Source: Phoronis australis (Eukaryota > Phoronida > Phoronidae). Taken from it: 60,151 nucleotides of DNA. Numbering within the stretch: the first letter of the stretch is position 1; each line of letters opens with the position of its first letter. Made by a program: the position numbers and the translations under genes. Below are positions 34,701-46,700 of the stretch, in pieces. Under the pieces are notes generated by a model, which did not search any database, was not told the origin of the DNA, and saw only the letters and a program-made list of their open reading frames with translations. The stretch is taken from contig NMRA01000341.1 of NCBI GenBank assembly GCA_002633005.1, positions 5,850 to 66,000 of the forward strand, in the 5' to 3' direction.

Positions 34701-37700
34701 CACAGATTCTCTAATTTGACTCGTAGATCGATTTGAAGCCCGGTAGTTGTAACTGTGGCCGTCACCGGTCATATTCTATTTGACTCATGGGCATGAGCAT
34801 GATTGTTTTTCTATCCTTGCGATTTTTCGTTAGTTACATGTTGACATTTTCACACACAAAATGAAAGACAATTCATGATATTATTGAATAACAAATAATC
34901 CTTGCCTTTCGAGATCGGAAGCCCAAAAAATGACAATTCTGTGTTTTCGTGGATGAATTTGTGCAACTTATTGTGCTGCAAAAGGCGTCCTTCCCCATTG
35001 TTCCAGCGCTTCGTACTTGACCATTGCTTAACGGCTACTTGGCGGCGATAGTAGTTGCGATGACACCGAATTCATAAGTGAACACTCCCATTATACTGCA
35101 CTCCTTGGTCTCGCCATGGAGTGTACTACAAAAGGTGTACTTGACCATTGCTTATTCGCAACTTGGCGGCGCTACTACCCTAGTGGCGACGTGTTTCAAG
35201 AACGCATGGATTCTGTCTTCGGAGAATTGCACGGAGTCAGTGGAATAGTCGATGACACTATCCTGTATGCCAAGGATGAAGCGACCCATGACCTGAGGAT
35301 GACCAACTTCCTTATAAAAGAATATCGTTAAATTAAACCTTGATAAACTCTAGTTTAAACTTAAGGAAGCCTCATGCTTTGGCTTAAGTGGACACCTGTG
35401 GGCATAAGACCAGACGAAAAGAAGACGTGTGCCTTTGCTAATATGGAACACCCGAAGAACACCAGTGAACTTCGCTCTGAAACTACCTCAATCGGTTCTC
35501 TACCATCATAGCTCGTGTCTGTACGATTACGTCACTTGTTGTAATCGGATGCTCCGTTTCTGTGGCAAGATGAGCAGGAAACAGCCTTCGACGAGGTAAA
35601 GGACCTTTTGACAAGTTTCCCAGTGCTGAAGTACTTCGATTCCAGAAAGACAGTGTGATTCAATCCGATGCAGTCTCAATAGACTTGGGTGTGCTTTACT
35701 CCAGGATGGGCCTGTTTACTATGCTCGTCGTTCTTTGTCTGAGACAGAAATGAGATATAGCAACATTGAAAGAGAGCTCCTCGCAGCCTGTTAGCCATTG
35801 GAAAAACTTCACCACTTCATTTATGGCAAACGCCTAACTCTGGAAACAGATCACAAGCCATAATTGGAAAGCATCTGGAAGAAATCTATAGTTAAAGCGT
35901 CCCCTCGATTACAGCGCCTCCTTTTGAGGATGTCTAGATACAATATAGATGAGAAGTATATCGCTGGAGTTACTAATACAGCTGCAGATACCTTATCCCA
36001 TGTCAATAACATGAATATGCCGGACCCCTACCAAGCTTCAGGAGATTAGACACTATATGAGTTAACAGCTACCGATGTAGGACTCTCACCTCAAGGGTGT
36101 CGTGTTTAATGGTTGGCGCGAAACCATTAAAAATTGTCCTCAAGAAGTGAGGGAGTACTGGAATTTCAGGGAGGACATCAGTGTGGAAAAGGTTTACTTG
36201 TCAAGGGGCACCGGGTTACTATTCCCCCACCGAGACAAGCGTTATAGCTGATTTTTCAGGGGCATCTTGGAGTTGAGATAAGTTTGCTGATGGTCAAAGA
36301 GGGTGTATTCTGGCCCGGTATATGCAGTTAAATAAAGCTGATGACCCAAACCTGTCGTGTGTGCTTAGAATTCTCTAAGCAGCAAAAAATACTACTGCAC
36401 GCCATACCGACATACCCCTGACAACGTGTTGGCCCAAATTTATTTGACTTCCAGGGAGCTACGTATCTGGTTGTTGCTGACTACCACAGCAAATTCCCGT
36501 TCATGAGGCTATTGGAGAATACTTCATCTAATTCAGTTATCAGTCATCTTAAGTCCAGTTTTTGCGGAAAATGGCATTCCCAAAGTGATCGTCATGGCCC
36601 GCAGTACAATTCAAAAGAGTTTGCTGAATTTTGTACGGTGTTGGGGATTACTCATACCATCAGCTCGCGCTGTACTCTCAGAGTAACGGTTTTGCCGAAA
36701 GAATGATGCAAAACGTGAAACAGATCCTGAAAAAGACACATAAAACCGGTGAAGATTTGTATCTTGCGATGCTGAACTACCGTACTACCCCTGTTAAGAA
36801 CCAGTTGCCCTCCTCGGCAACTACGCTCAATTCCAGAAGATATCGTACCCAATTACCTTGCAGACGATCACACGGTGTCGAGGAAAGTGTGAAACAACTG
36901 CAGGTGCGCCAAGATCGCTAAACGGCGTATTACGACCAAGGAGCACGATCAAAAGAGATGCTAGACGTCCATACCTAACAGCCAGTTGTCGTTTACCAAC
37001 CCAGCTCTAAGACCTGGACACCGGTTACTGTTATGAAAAAGGCTGACGAGCTACGCTCATTGAGAAAACTCCGGATGGTGGTGAATACCGTCGCAACCGC
37101 TCTATGATCAAACCGTTGGAGTCGTCGTCATATTGTCCTGTCCCAGACTCCGAACCCGTTCAAGAGCTACCTCTGGCACCCAGCACGCCTATAAATACTA
37201 GCAGTCAGCCGACTGCCCACCGCACCAGGAGCAACCGTGAGTTTCATCCACCCAAACGATGTATGGACTAGTGTGTTATCGTGTTTTACCTTTAACTGAC
37301 CCTTGGTCTTATTGTTAAGCTTCAGTAACCTTGATATTAGTCTAGTTCTTGCTGTTTAGCTTTAGTGACAATGCCTGCTATTGCCTAGGTACATCTTTAT
37401 TATTCGTTTGGTCACTGTTATGGCACACATGGGCCTATCGTTTGGTCACTGTTATGGCACACATGAGCCTATCGTTTGGTCACTGTTATGGCACACATGG
37501 GCCTATCGTTTGATCAATGAACATTGAACCTTGATTACTTGTCTGATTTTTCCGATTTGGTTCAGCCCTCAGGATGACAACTGTTGGCGGGCCCCAGGAG
37601 ATAACTCTCCACCCAGGGCATTATGAAACGTCTGAAGTAGAAATTTATGAAACAAATCACGTTAAAAATTACTGTGATCAACGGGAATGTAGCAGAACTG

Positions 37701-40700
37701 CTGAATGTTGGAATTTTGTCAGTAATTACGGGAACATATTCATCAGCATACATATTCCGAACGATGTCAAAATTGAAACTCGTATTCTGGAAAATCTTTT
37801 CAGTTCTGCTGATATCCATGACAATCAATGCAAGCATCAGGAAATATTTTTAAATTTTAAAATTAAATGTATTACCTGAAATTGTTTTCACAAGGGTGAT
37901 TTTTGTGGTTTAAATATAAGTCTAACTTTCTGTTGCCAAATGATCGCTACTAAATACAGCTGCTTATACAATACTACCGTTTTTTTTTTGAAATTCCGCG
38001 CACTTTTCATCGTAAAAAGGGTCAGCACAGACGGATAGTTTCGAGCTGTTTGCCTCAAGTGACCCATAACTTTAAGGTGTGAAAATACGACAACAATTGA
38101 ATGGGCTAGCCGCTAGTTCATTCGCTATACTCTCGCCTTGGCCTGAGCTATAGTTCACTTGAGATCAGTAGCTCACCTCGTAGCTGTCCGTCTGCGCTAG
38201 CCCTTAAAAACGAAATGTGTCAAATGCGAAACAAGATGAAAATGTCTGTCATTGGTAGCTAATAATTCTTGCTGCTAAGTCAGATGTATGTTAAATAACT
38301 TTTTGAGAATCAAATGCTTTCCAATTATACCGATGATCTATAAAAATTTTGCAAATTGAGAGATGATATTGTTGTTAGTTAGTTTGGTAATATAATTCTG
38401 TTTACAAATAATTTAAAATGTTTGAACATTTGACTCCAAATTTCATCATCATGAAACGCGCATAAATTCAGAAGTTACTCTTAAATTTGCATTTAATATA
38501 AAACATAAAAACAAGTGTTTTGTGACTTACTGCAACCTCTGGAAATGGCATTTAATTGTTTTATTCTACAATCCCCTCTCACCCTAATGCTCACAAGAGT
38601 GTTTTTTTGGTGTTTATGTTGCCTTACTGGCCACGTCTAGCAAGCACATTACATCTACACTTCGTGATATTGACGTTGTGTTGAAGGAATTAGGCATGCA
38701 GGTCTAACTCATTGAGTACACTTAGAACATTTAGATCTCATATTAGCTACATGTAACTTCAGGAAACCCGATATGTATGACATTTCTGAATATGCTATTA
38801 CAATGATAAGTGTGATTTTTAAAATAATTCGTACCGAGTAGTACGCCAGGCGTTTGTGAAAGTCAGTGTTCTTGTAAATACAAGTCAACCACGCAGTCTT
38901 TGAAGAAGTGTGCGATCGTCCTCGAAGAACATGGAGTATCAAATGTGTCCGTTTTATCACTTAACATACCACGTAGATAAATTAAACTTATGCATGCTCC
39001 CAGCTGTTTTGTAAAAGAAACACAGGCAGACAGTGCCATCATTTGCCTGGGTGCTTGGATAGACGAAAGTTTGATAAGAAAAGAAAAAATCCATGTCAAG
39101 TGAAAGAAAATTTCTGAGCGTATTGGAGCGTATTGTCATTCAAGCTTTAGAATTTTTAGATTTAAGGTCTGGTTCTTCCAATTTTTGTCCACTGCAGCAT
39201 TATTGGATAGATTCCAAATCCTAAATGTCACGACTGGCAGAGTAATTTTGGCAATGCGCGGTCAAAGTGTCGGAGTCAGGTATTTTACTGATATCACAAT
39301 ACTGGACTTCAGCTGTACGCAGACCATTCGCACCGTTGCAACATATACAATTTGACTAAAAAAGATCTCTACACAGACATGCAACAAGAAATAGTATCAA
39401 TTCTTAAACTTCGGTCCCCAAAGGTCAACGATAATTTGCATATCGTGAATCAGTCTCGTTCCAAGCCTCAAGATGCTACTGATCGGTTCAGCCATTTGAG
39501 GCTTGGTTGTGAGAAATGAAATGTCTCAGAATTTTGCCACATTTTTACGGAAATTGCCGGAATATTACAAGTAATATAATTTTTGAAAATTTCTGCAGTT
39601 TTCTCCATGAAAATATGAAGATATTGAAACCAAGGAGTTGCGCAGACTAGAAAAACTTGCGGTCAGAGAGCAGAAGGCTAATCAGGACATCAATTTTCTT
39701 AAGAACTGTCGGGCTCTTGGAGTGTTCCCTAAATTCTTATGCTTTCGTTTACCCAATACATCACCTCATGATGTTCATGCCATCAGGAAAAGACTTCTCA
39801 GGAGCGCTATCACAAAAAGGGAAAAAGAAGCAAGAACTATACGGCGAGATAAGAACAAACTATTAGAAACACTAAATAAATCAATGACACCCATCGACAT
39901 CTGTATCCTGAACCGACGTATTTCCCGTAATGTTGAAAAGGCAAGAATCAGAACCATCAAAGTGCATGAAAATAAGCTCAAGAAGCTGACCCGTAACACG
40001 GTATTGCCTTTCACTCCCGATGAGGTCATCNNNNNNNNNNNNNNNNNNNNNNNNNNNNNNNNNNNNNNNNNNNNNNNNNNNNNNNNNNNNNNNNNNNNNN
40101 NNNNNNNNNNNNNNNNNNNNNNNNNNNNNNNNNNNNNNNNNNNNNNNNNNNNNNNNNNNNNNNNNNNNNNNNNNNNNNNNNNNNNNNNNNNNNNNNNNNN
40201 NNNNNNNNNNNNNNNNNNNNNNGTATACAAATTTATCTGTGCTGGATGTGGCTCCAGTTATATAGGCGAAACTGTTCGCCATTTGAAAACCAGGACCAAG
40301 GAACATCTAAATTCTGACAGTAATTCACATGTAAATATTCACCTGCAGAGCTCCAATCATTGTTATCAGCAGTGCTCTTTCAATGACTTTGCAATAATAG
40401 ACCAGGCAGTAACAACAAAGGAGCTTAAAATTCGTGAGGCTTTACATATCAGTTGGTGCAAGCCCAATCTCAATAGGCAACTGACACACCACAGGTTGTC
40501 ATTGTTGGTGTAGTTCATTGTCACTCCCTGTAACTGACTCTATCTGTGCTTCATTACTTGTTGCTGGGCCTAGCTAGGTGGCCACTGTATTATGACTTCT
40601 GAGGATGGTGTTTAATAAATGACACCGAAACATGTCAAGTTTTAAAACCGTTGTTGTTTTCGTGAACATATTCTGCAGTTTTATATAAAAAATGAAAACC

Positions 40701-43700
40701 AACGGTATATTGCAGCAATTTAGGTCTAAATTATTGCAAAAATCACGTATTTTGATTCGAAAACACATTAATTTCTATGATACTATTAATAAAATAGAAG
40801 TGAAATTAAGTACGCGAACAACCTTTATCTCAAACAATAACCGAAACAATGCCCTACTGCTTCATGAATAGCAACAACAACGACTGTGAAATGATTAAAA
40901 TCAGCCTTTGTTTTAATGACGTCAAGGCAGCGGCCAATCATTGCGCAGAAGGTAATTCACATACATGTAACCAAGCGTCAAATGGCTAAACCGATCAGCG
41001 TCATTTTGAGGCTTGGGGACGAGGCTGATCGTGAATCACTCTTTACAATGAACAAACTTGATTAAATCTCAACAGCAACAACTAAGTTGAAAATGAAATA
41101 TATTGTCGCCGCGTCAAAAATTTGTTGAAATTCCCTACACGTCATTCAGTGTCTATGTCCTCCGGTATTGATGTCACCGACGTAACGTAAATCGGTAAAT
41201 CTGGAAAAATAATTAAAAGCCGCTTAAACACAAAACTGATATCGAACAATGAATTAAATCCGTCTTCTTAAGGGTTTCAATTGTTAATTTAATTAGAGTT
41301 GACTTTTCACTGAAACATGTAAGTTTCGCATTTTTGCTTTGTTTCTGTAACGGCGACCGCCCAAACATTTTTCAAATTTGTAAAATGCAAAGAACAAAAT
41401 ACAAAAAATAGAAGATAATTTAATATTAATAATTTAAAAATAATTTAGAAATGTTGAAGAGTCATAAATCCGTGGGTTCTGTCAAAAAGCACTTTGGAAA
41501 AATGTGCATAAACCGTACTATCTAAAAGTTTGACACGAATCTGTCTCCGCTTTTCGGTTACTAATACAGTTCTAACTTGTAAGAGTGTGAGAAGTGTGAC
41601 CCCCCGGCCAATAACTCATTTACGCAGGTAAACTACGAAAATGTTGAGCATGGACAGAAAAAAATACGCAGAGAGGTTCATTAAAATGAGAGTTATAAAA
41701 TTTCATTGAGGTATTCTGCGTAAACTAAGGAAACTATTTCATTTTTTGCGAGAAACACCACATCGAAAACAAGTTCACGGATATCACTGCAGGAACATTG
41801 AGTCTCGCGCTGTACGCACGAGGATTTCTGACTAATTAGGCCCAGAATAAAACATTTAAACAGATATCTACTGAATATTTACGAACCAGTATTGTCTGTG
41901 AGAAAATAGTTGGTAATGTATTTTTTTGTAATTGGGTGATTGATCTCGTCCATTTATTGCGTTAAGCAATGGCACTATATTACTGTGCAGTATATTGCTG
42001 TGCGCCATAATTTTGTGCACTATATTATTGTGCACTATGTTACTATACAATGTATTACTGTGCACCACATTATCATCCACTACATTTTTGTGCACTATAT
42101 TCCGTGCACTATATTTTTCTGCACTATATACTGTGCGTTGTATTATTATGCACTTTATTACTGTACGATGTATCATTGTACGCTACATTAACGTGCCCTG
42201 TATTCTTGTGCACAATATTATCGTGCATTAAATTATTGTGCACTACATTATTGTGCCCAGTATTTCTGCATAGTATTTTATTGTACAATATTTAATTGTG
42301 CACTATCTCGCTGTACAACATTATATTGTTCACCTCGTTTTTGTGCACCATGCTATTTGTACAATATACATGTATCACTGTGCACTTTATTATTATGTAA
42401 TATATTACGGTACAGTATGTTATCGTACATTACATTCTTGTGCATTATATTATTGCTCATTATATTAATTTGCACTACATTATTGTGTATTGTATTGTAT
42501 TGTATTATTGTGACTATATTGTTGTGCGCTATAATTTTGCAGTACATTATTGTGCACTATATTACTGCATTATTTATTGCATTGTTGAACAATATATACT
42601 TGTGCACTATATTACTGTGCACTGTATTTTCGTTTTCTATAATTTTATGCAATACGTTATTGTTGCTTTTACTGTATTGTGTGTGTTTGGCCTGTTGAAG
42701 TCATGTTGGTTTTATTATATTGTGTGTGCTTGACCTGATTAATAGTTGTGTTGATTTTATTTGATTGTGTGTGTCTGGCCTAATGAATAGTTGTGTTCGT
42801 TTTATTATATTGAGTGTGTCTGACTTGTTGTATAGTTGAATTGGTTTTGTTATATTGTGTGTGTCTGACCTGAAGAATAGTTGAATTGGTTTTATTATAT
42901 TGTGAGTGTCTGACCTGCTGAATCTTTGTGTTGGTTTATTGTATTTTATGTGTCTGGCCTGTTGACTAGTTGTATTGGTTGTATTATATAGTGTGTGCTT
43001 CACCTATATTGATGAGTACTGTTGGTTTTATTATATTTTGTGTGTCTGGCCCGTTGAATAGTTGTGTTGGTTTTAATACATTGTGTGTGCCTGACCTGTT
43101 GAATAGTTCTGTTGGTTTTATAATATTGTGTGTGCCTGACCTGTTGAATAGTTCTGTTGGTTTTTTATAATATTGTGTGTGCCTGACCTGTTGAATAGTT
43201 CTGTTGGTTTTATAGTATTGGGTGTGCCTGACCTGTTGAATAGTTCTGTTGGTTTTATAATATTGGGTGCGTCTGACTTGTTGAATAGTTGAATTGGTTT
43301 TATTATATTGTTGTGTCTGACTAGTTGAATAACTCTATTGGACTTATTATATTATGTGTGTCTGGCCTGTTGAATAGTTGTGTTGGTTTTATAATATTGT
43401 TGTGTCTGACTAGTTGAATAACTCTATTGGACTTATTATATTATGTGTGTCTGGCCTCTTGAATAGTTGTGTTGGTTTTATAATATTGTTGTGTCTGACT
43501 AGTTGAATAACTCTATTGGACTTATTATATTATGTGTGTCTGACCTGTTGAATAGTTGTGTTGGTTTTATTATATTGTGTGTGTCTGACCTGTTGAATAG
43601 TTGTATTGGTTTTATTATATTATGTGTCTAGCCTGTTGAATAGTTGTGCTGGCTTCATTATATCGAGTGTGTCTGACTTGTTGAATAGTTGTGTTGGTGT

Positions 43701-46700
43701 AATTATATCGTGTGTGTCTGATCTGGTAAATAGTTGTATTGGTTTTATTTTATTTTGTGTGTTTGGCCTGATGAATAGTTGAATTGGTTTTATTACATGG
43801 TGTGCGTCTGACCTGTTGAATAGGTGTGTTGGTTTTATTATGTTGAGAGGTGTGTCTGACCAGTTGAATAGTCGTGTCGGTTCTATTATCTTGTTTGTCT
43901 GGCCTGTTGAATAGTTGTGTTGGTTTTATTATATTGTGAGTGTGACTGAGCTGTACAAATGTAACGATCGTGTTGTGTTATAGTGTCTTTCTGGAAGTTA
44001 TTTGTTTGCATGTTTTTTGCTTACCCACGTTCTTCACTGTTGTCACAAATGCATGTACCCAAAATGAGTTGTTAAACAATCGCTGCTTTGTGCCATGTTC
44101 AGTTTGGCCAGTTGCTCATGTCGCTGATTTTTCTGACAAGAGAGGAAGATTTTAAAAACCTGGCGAGTAGATATCCCCATGCTATCAATGAGCCATGCAC
44201 TGTCAATGCATGGCACTGATCAGCCATGCATTCTCAATGTACATGTATGACACCGGTGAGCCATGCACTCTCGATGCATGGGAGTAATGTGCCTTGCGCT
44301 CTCAATGCATGGCACTAATGAGGCATGCACTCTCAATACATGACACTAATGAGCCATGCACTCTCTCTGCATGGCACTGATGAGCCATGTACTCTCAATA
44401 CATGACACTAATGAGCCATGCACTCTCAATGCATGGCATTAATGAGCCTTACGCTCTCAGTGCATGGCACTAATACGGCATACACTTTCACTCCATGGCA
44501 CAAATGAGCCATGCACTGTCAATGCATGTCACTAATGAGCCATGCACTCTCTCTGCATGGCACTGATGAGCCATGCACTCTCTCTGCATGGCACTGATGA
44601 GCCATGCACTCTCAATACATGACACTAATGAGCCATGCACTCTCAATGCATGGCATTAATGAGCCTTACGCTCTCAATGCATGTCACTTATGAGCCATGC
44701 ACTCTCTCTCTGCATGGCACTGATGAGCCATGCACTCTCAATACATGACACTAATGAGCCATGCACTCTCAATGCGTGGCATTAATGAGCCATGCACTCT
44801 CAATACATGGCATTAATGAGCCATGCACTCTCAATGCATGGCATTAATGAGCCTTACGCTCCCAATGCATGGCACTAATACGGCATACACTTTCACTACA
44901 TGGCACAAATGATCCATGCACTGTCAATGCATGGCGCTAATGAGCCATGCGCTCTCTCTGCATGGCACTAATGAGCCATGCACTCTCAATGCATGGCATT
45001 AATGAGCCTTACGCTCTAAGTGCATGGCACTAATACGGCATACACTTTCATTCCATGGCACTGATGAGCCATGCACTCTCTCTGCATGGCACTGATGAGC
45101 CATGCACTCTCAATACATGACACTAATGAGCCATGCACTCTCAATGCATGGCATTAATGAGCCTTACGCTCTCAATGCATGTCACTTATGAGCCATGCAC
45201 TCTCTCTCTGCATGGCACTGATGAGCCATGCACTCTCAATACATGACACTAATGAGCCAAGCACTCTCAATGCATGGCATTAATGAGCCATGCACTCTCA
45301 ATACATGGCATTAATGAGCCATGCACTCTCAATGCATGGCATTAATGAGCCTTACGCTCCCAATGCATGGCACTAATACGGCATACACTTTCAGTACATG
45401 GCACAAATGAGCCATGCACTGTCAATGCATGGCACTAATGAGCCATGCGCTCTCAATCCATGGCACTAATGAGCCATGCGCTGCCAATGCATGGCATTAA
45501 TGAGCCATGAGCTCTCAAGCCATGGTACTAATGAGGCATGCACTCTCAATCCATGGCAGCAATGGTCGAGCCTTGCGCTCTCAATGCATGACACCAAATT
45601 GGGTGAAAGTAAACAATCAAAAGAACATTTGCTTAATCTTGAAACTCAAAAAACCATTATCTGAATGATTCCACGTAAAAAATGAAACTATAAAGATTTG
45701 ATTTCAGCACCGCTCAAACTGAACGAAATTTTGATTTAACCCCTGTCAAATATATTCGACCGATTCTCATAATTTGATATTTTGCTATTTTCGATAAGCA
45801 ACTGTCTGTTATTTTCAAGCTAATGAAATTTCACATTAAAATGATTTACTGCTGATAATGACGTGTACTTCCTGGTTTCTATTACTTTAGGTGCCAGCAG
45901 CGGTATTGGAAAAGCGACTGCGTTTGAGTTAGCGAAAAGAGGTGGTCGGATTATCCTTGCTTGTCGAGATCGGGCTAAGACGGAGCCAGTAGTGAAGAAG
46001 ATTGTAAAAGAGACAGGAAACCAGAACGTTGAGTTCAGACTGCTGGATCTAGCTTGTCAACGATCCATACGAGATTTCGCGAGAGAATTTATGGAAAACG
46101 AAGCCCGGCTTGATATACTGATTAACAATGCAGGTGATTCCAACTTTGGAAGCATTTTAGAAAATTAAGCTGACTTTTAACGATGCATTTTCATCGCGTG
46201 TCGAATCCATATTTGCCAGTGACTGTGTTTTATATCCCGTTCACAACCTGCCTAACACGCTAGCTTTTTCGCTAGCTCATTTCTAAGACATGTAGCAAAA
46301 CGCTAATAATGTGAATGGCTAGCATTTTTAAGTAATAAATATCAATCTGAAAATTTCTGCTTCAACCATCACTCGAATCCGGGACCTCTTGATTCCCGGT
46401 TGGGGAAGAAATCTTTTCAGACCTGTGTTTATAAGGTCACATGATGTGGCGTACTGACCTGACTTAGAAACGTTGGAATTTTCAGCAGCATCTTTGTAGC
46501 CGGAATGCTTACGCGCGCAGGTATAAACGGCCTTAGTTTATCGTAGCATTAGTCGATTTACGGCGGAGATGAATGAAAATGTTTGGATATCAATTTTGCT
46601 TTAAAAAGATTCGGGTGATGAGGAAACAAACTAACGGTTGGCGGAAATGACTATTGTTGGGTGGGACAGCATACATTTTTAAGAATTCTATTCGTTGATG

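Larger units (their letters stand above)
39591..40682 (+). mobile_element. Penelope-like retroelement, internally incomplete
   Basis: Flanked by a perfect 12-bp direct repeat (TTCTGCAGTTTT at 39591-39602 and 40671-40682), a plausible target duplication. The frame at 39620-40030 encodes a basic N-terminal region (LEKLAVREQKANQDINFLKN, FPKFLCFRLP). After 192 Ns the same frame continues as a GIY-YIG nuclease: CAGCGSSYIGETVRHLKTRT, KEHL, then IREALHISWCKPNLNRQ, with stop at 40511. The reverse transcriptase expected between them is missing: either deleted or lost in the gap. The 3' non-coding end carries a hammerhead-like fold. Nested inside the TIR element. Confidence 0.85.
39449..41029. mobile_element. 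TIR element hosting a Penelope-like insertion
   Basis: Ends 39449-39508 and 40969-41029 are about 60-bp imperfect inverted repeats, each with its own inner hairpin (CCAAGCCTCAA ... TTGAGGCTTGG). The 9-bp CGTGAATCA is present at 39444-39452 and 41030-41038 in direct orientation, giving a candidate target duplication of 5 to 9 bp (its last four bases overlap the TIR start). Without the nested element it would be about 0.5 kb and non-coding, i.e. MITE-sized. A single related end is at 21621. Confidence 0.6.

Noticed and set aside
35106-37274. A functional retrotransposon
   Set aside because: Many stops and frameshifts across pol, no gag and no identifiable LTR pair.
44188-45593. CTGATGAG in several 31-bp units, considered as hammerhead ribozymes
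   Set aside because: The required GAAA after stem II is missing, and most units read CTAATGAG. Only the palindromic stem is real.
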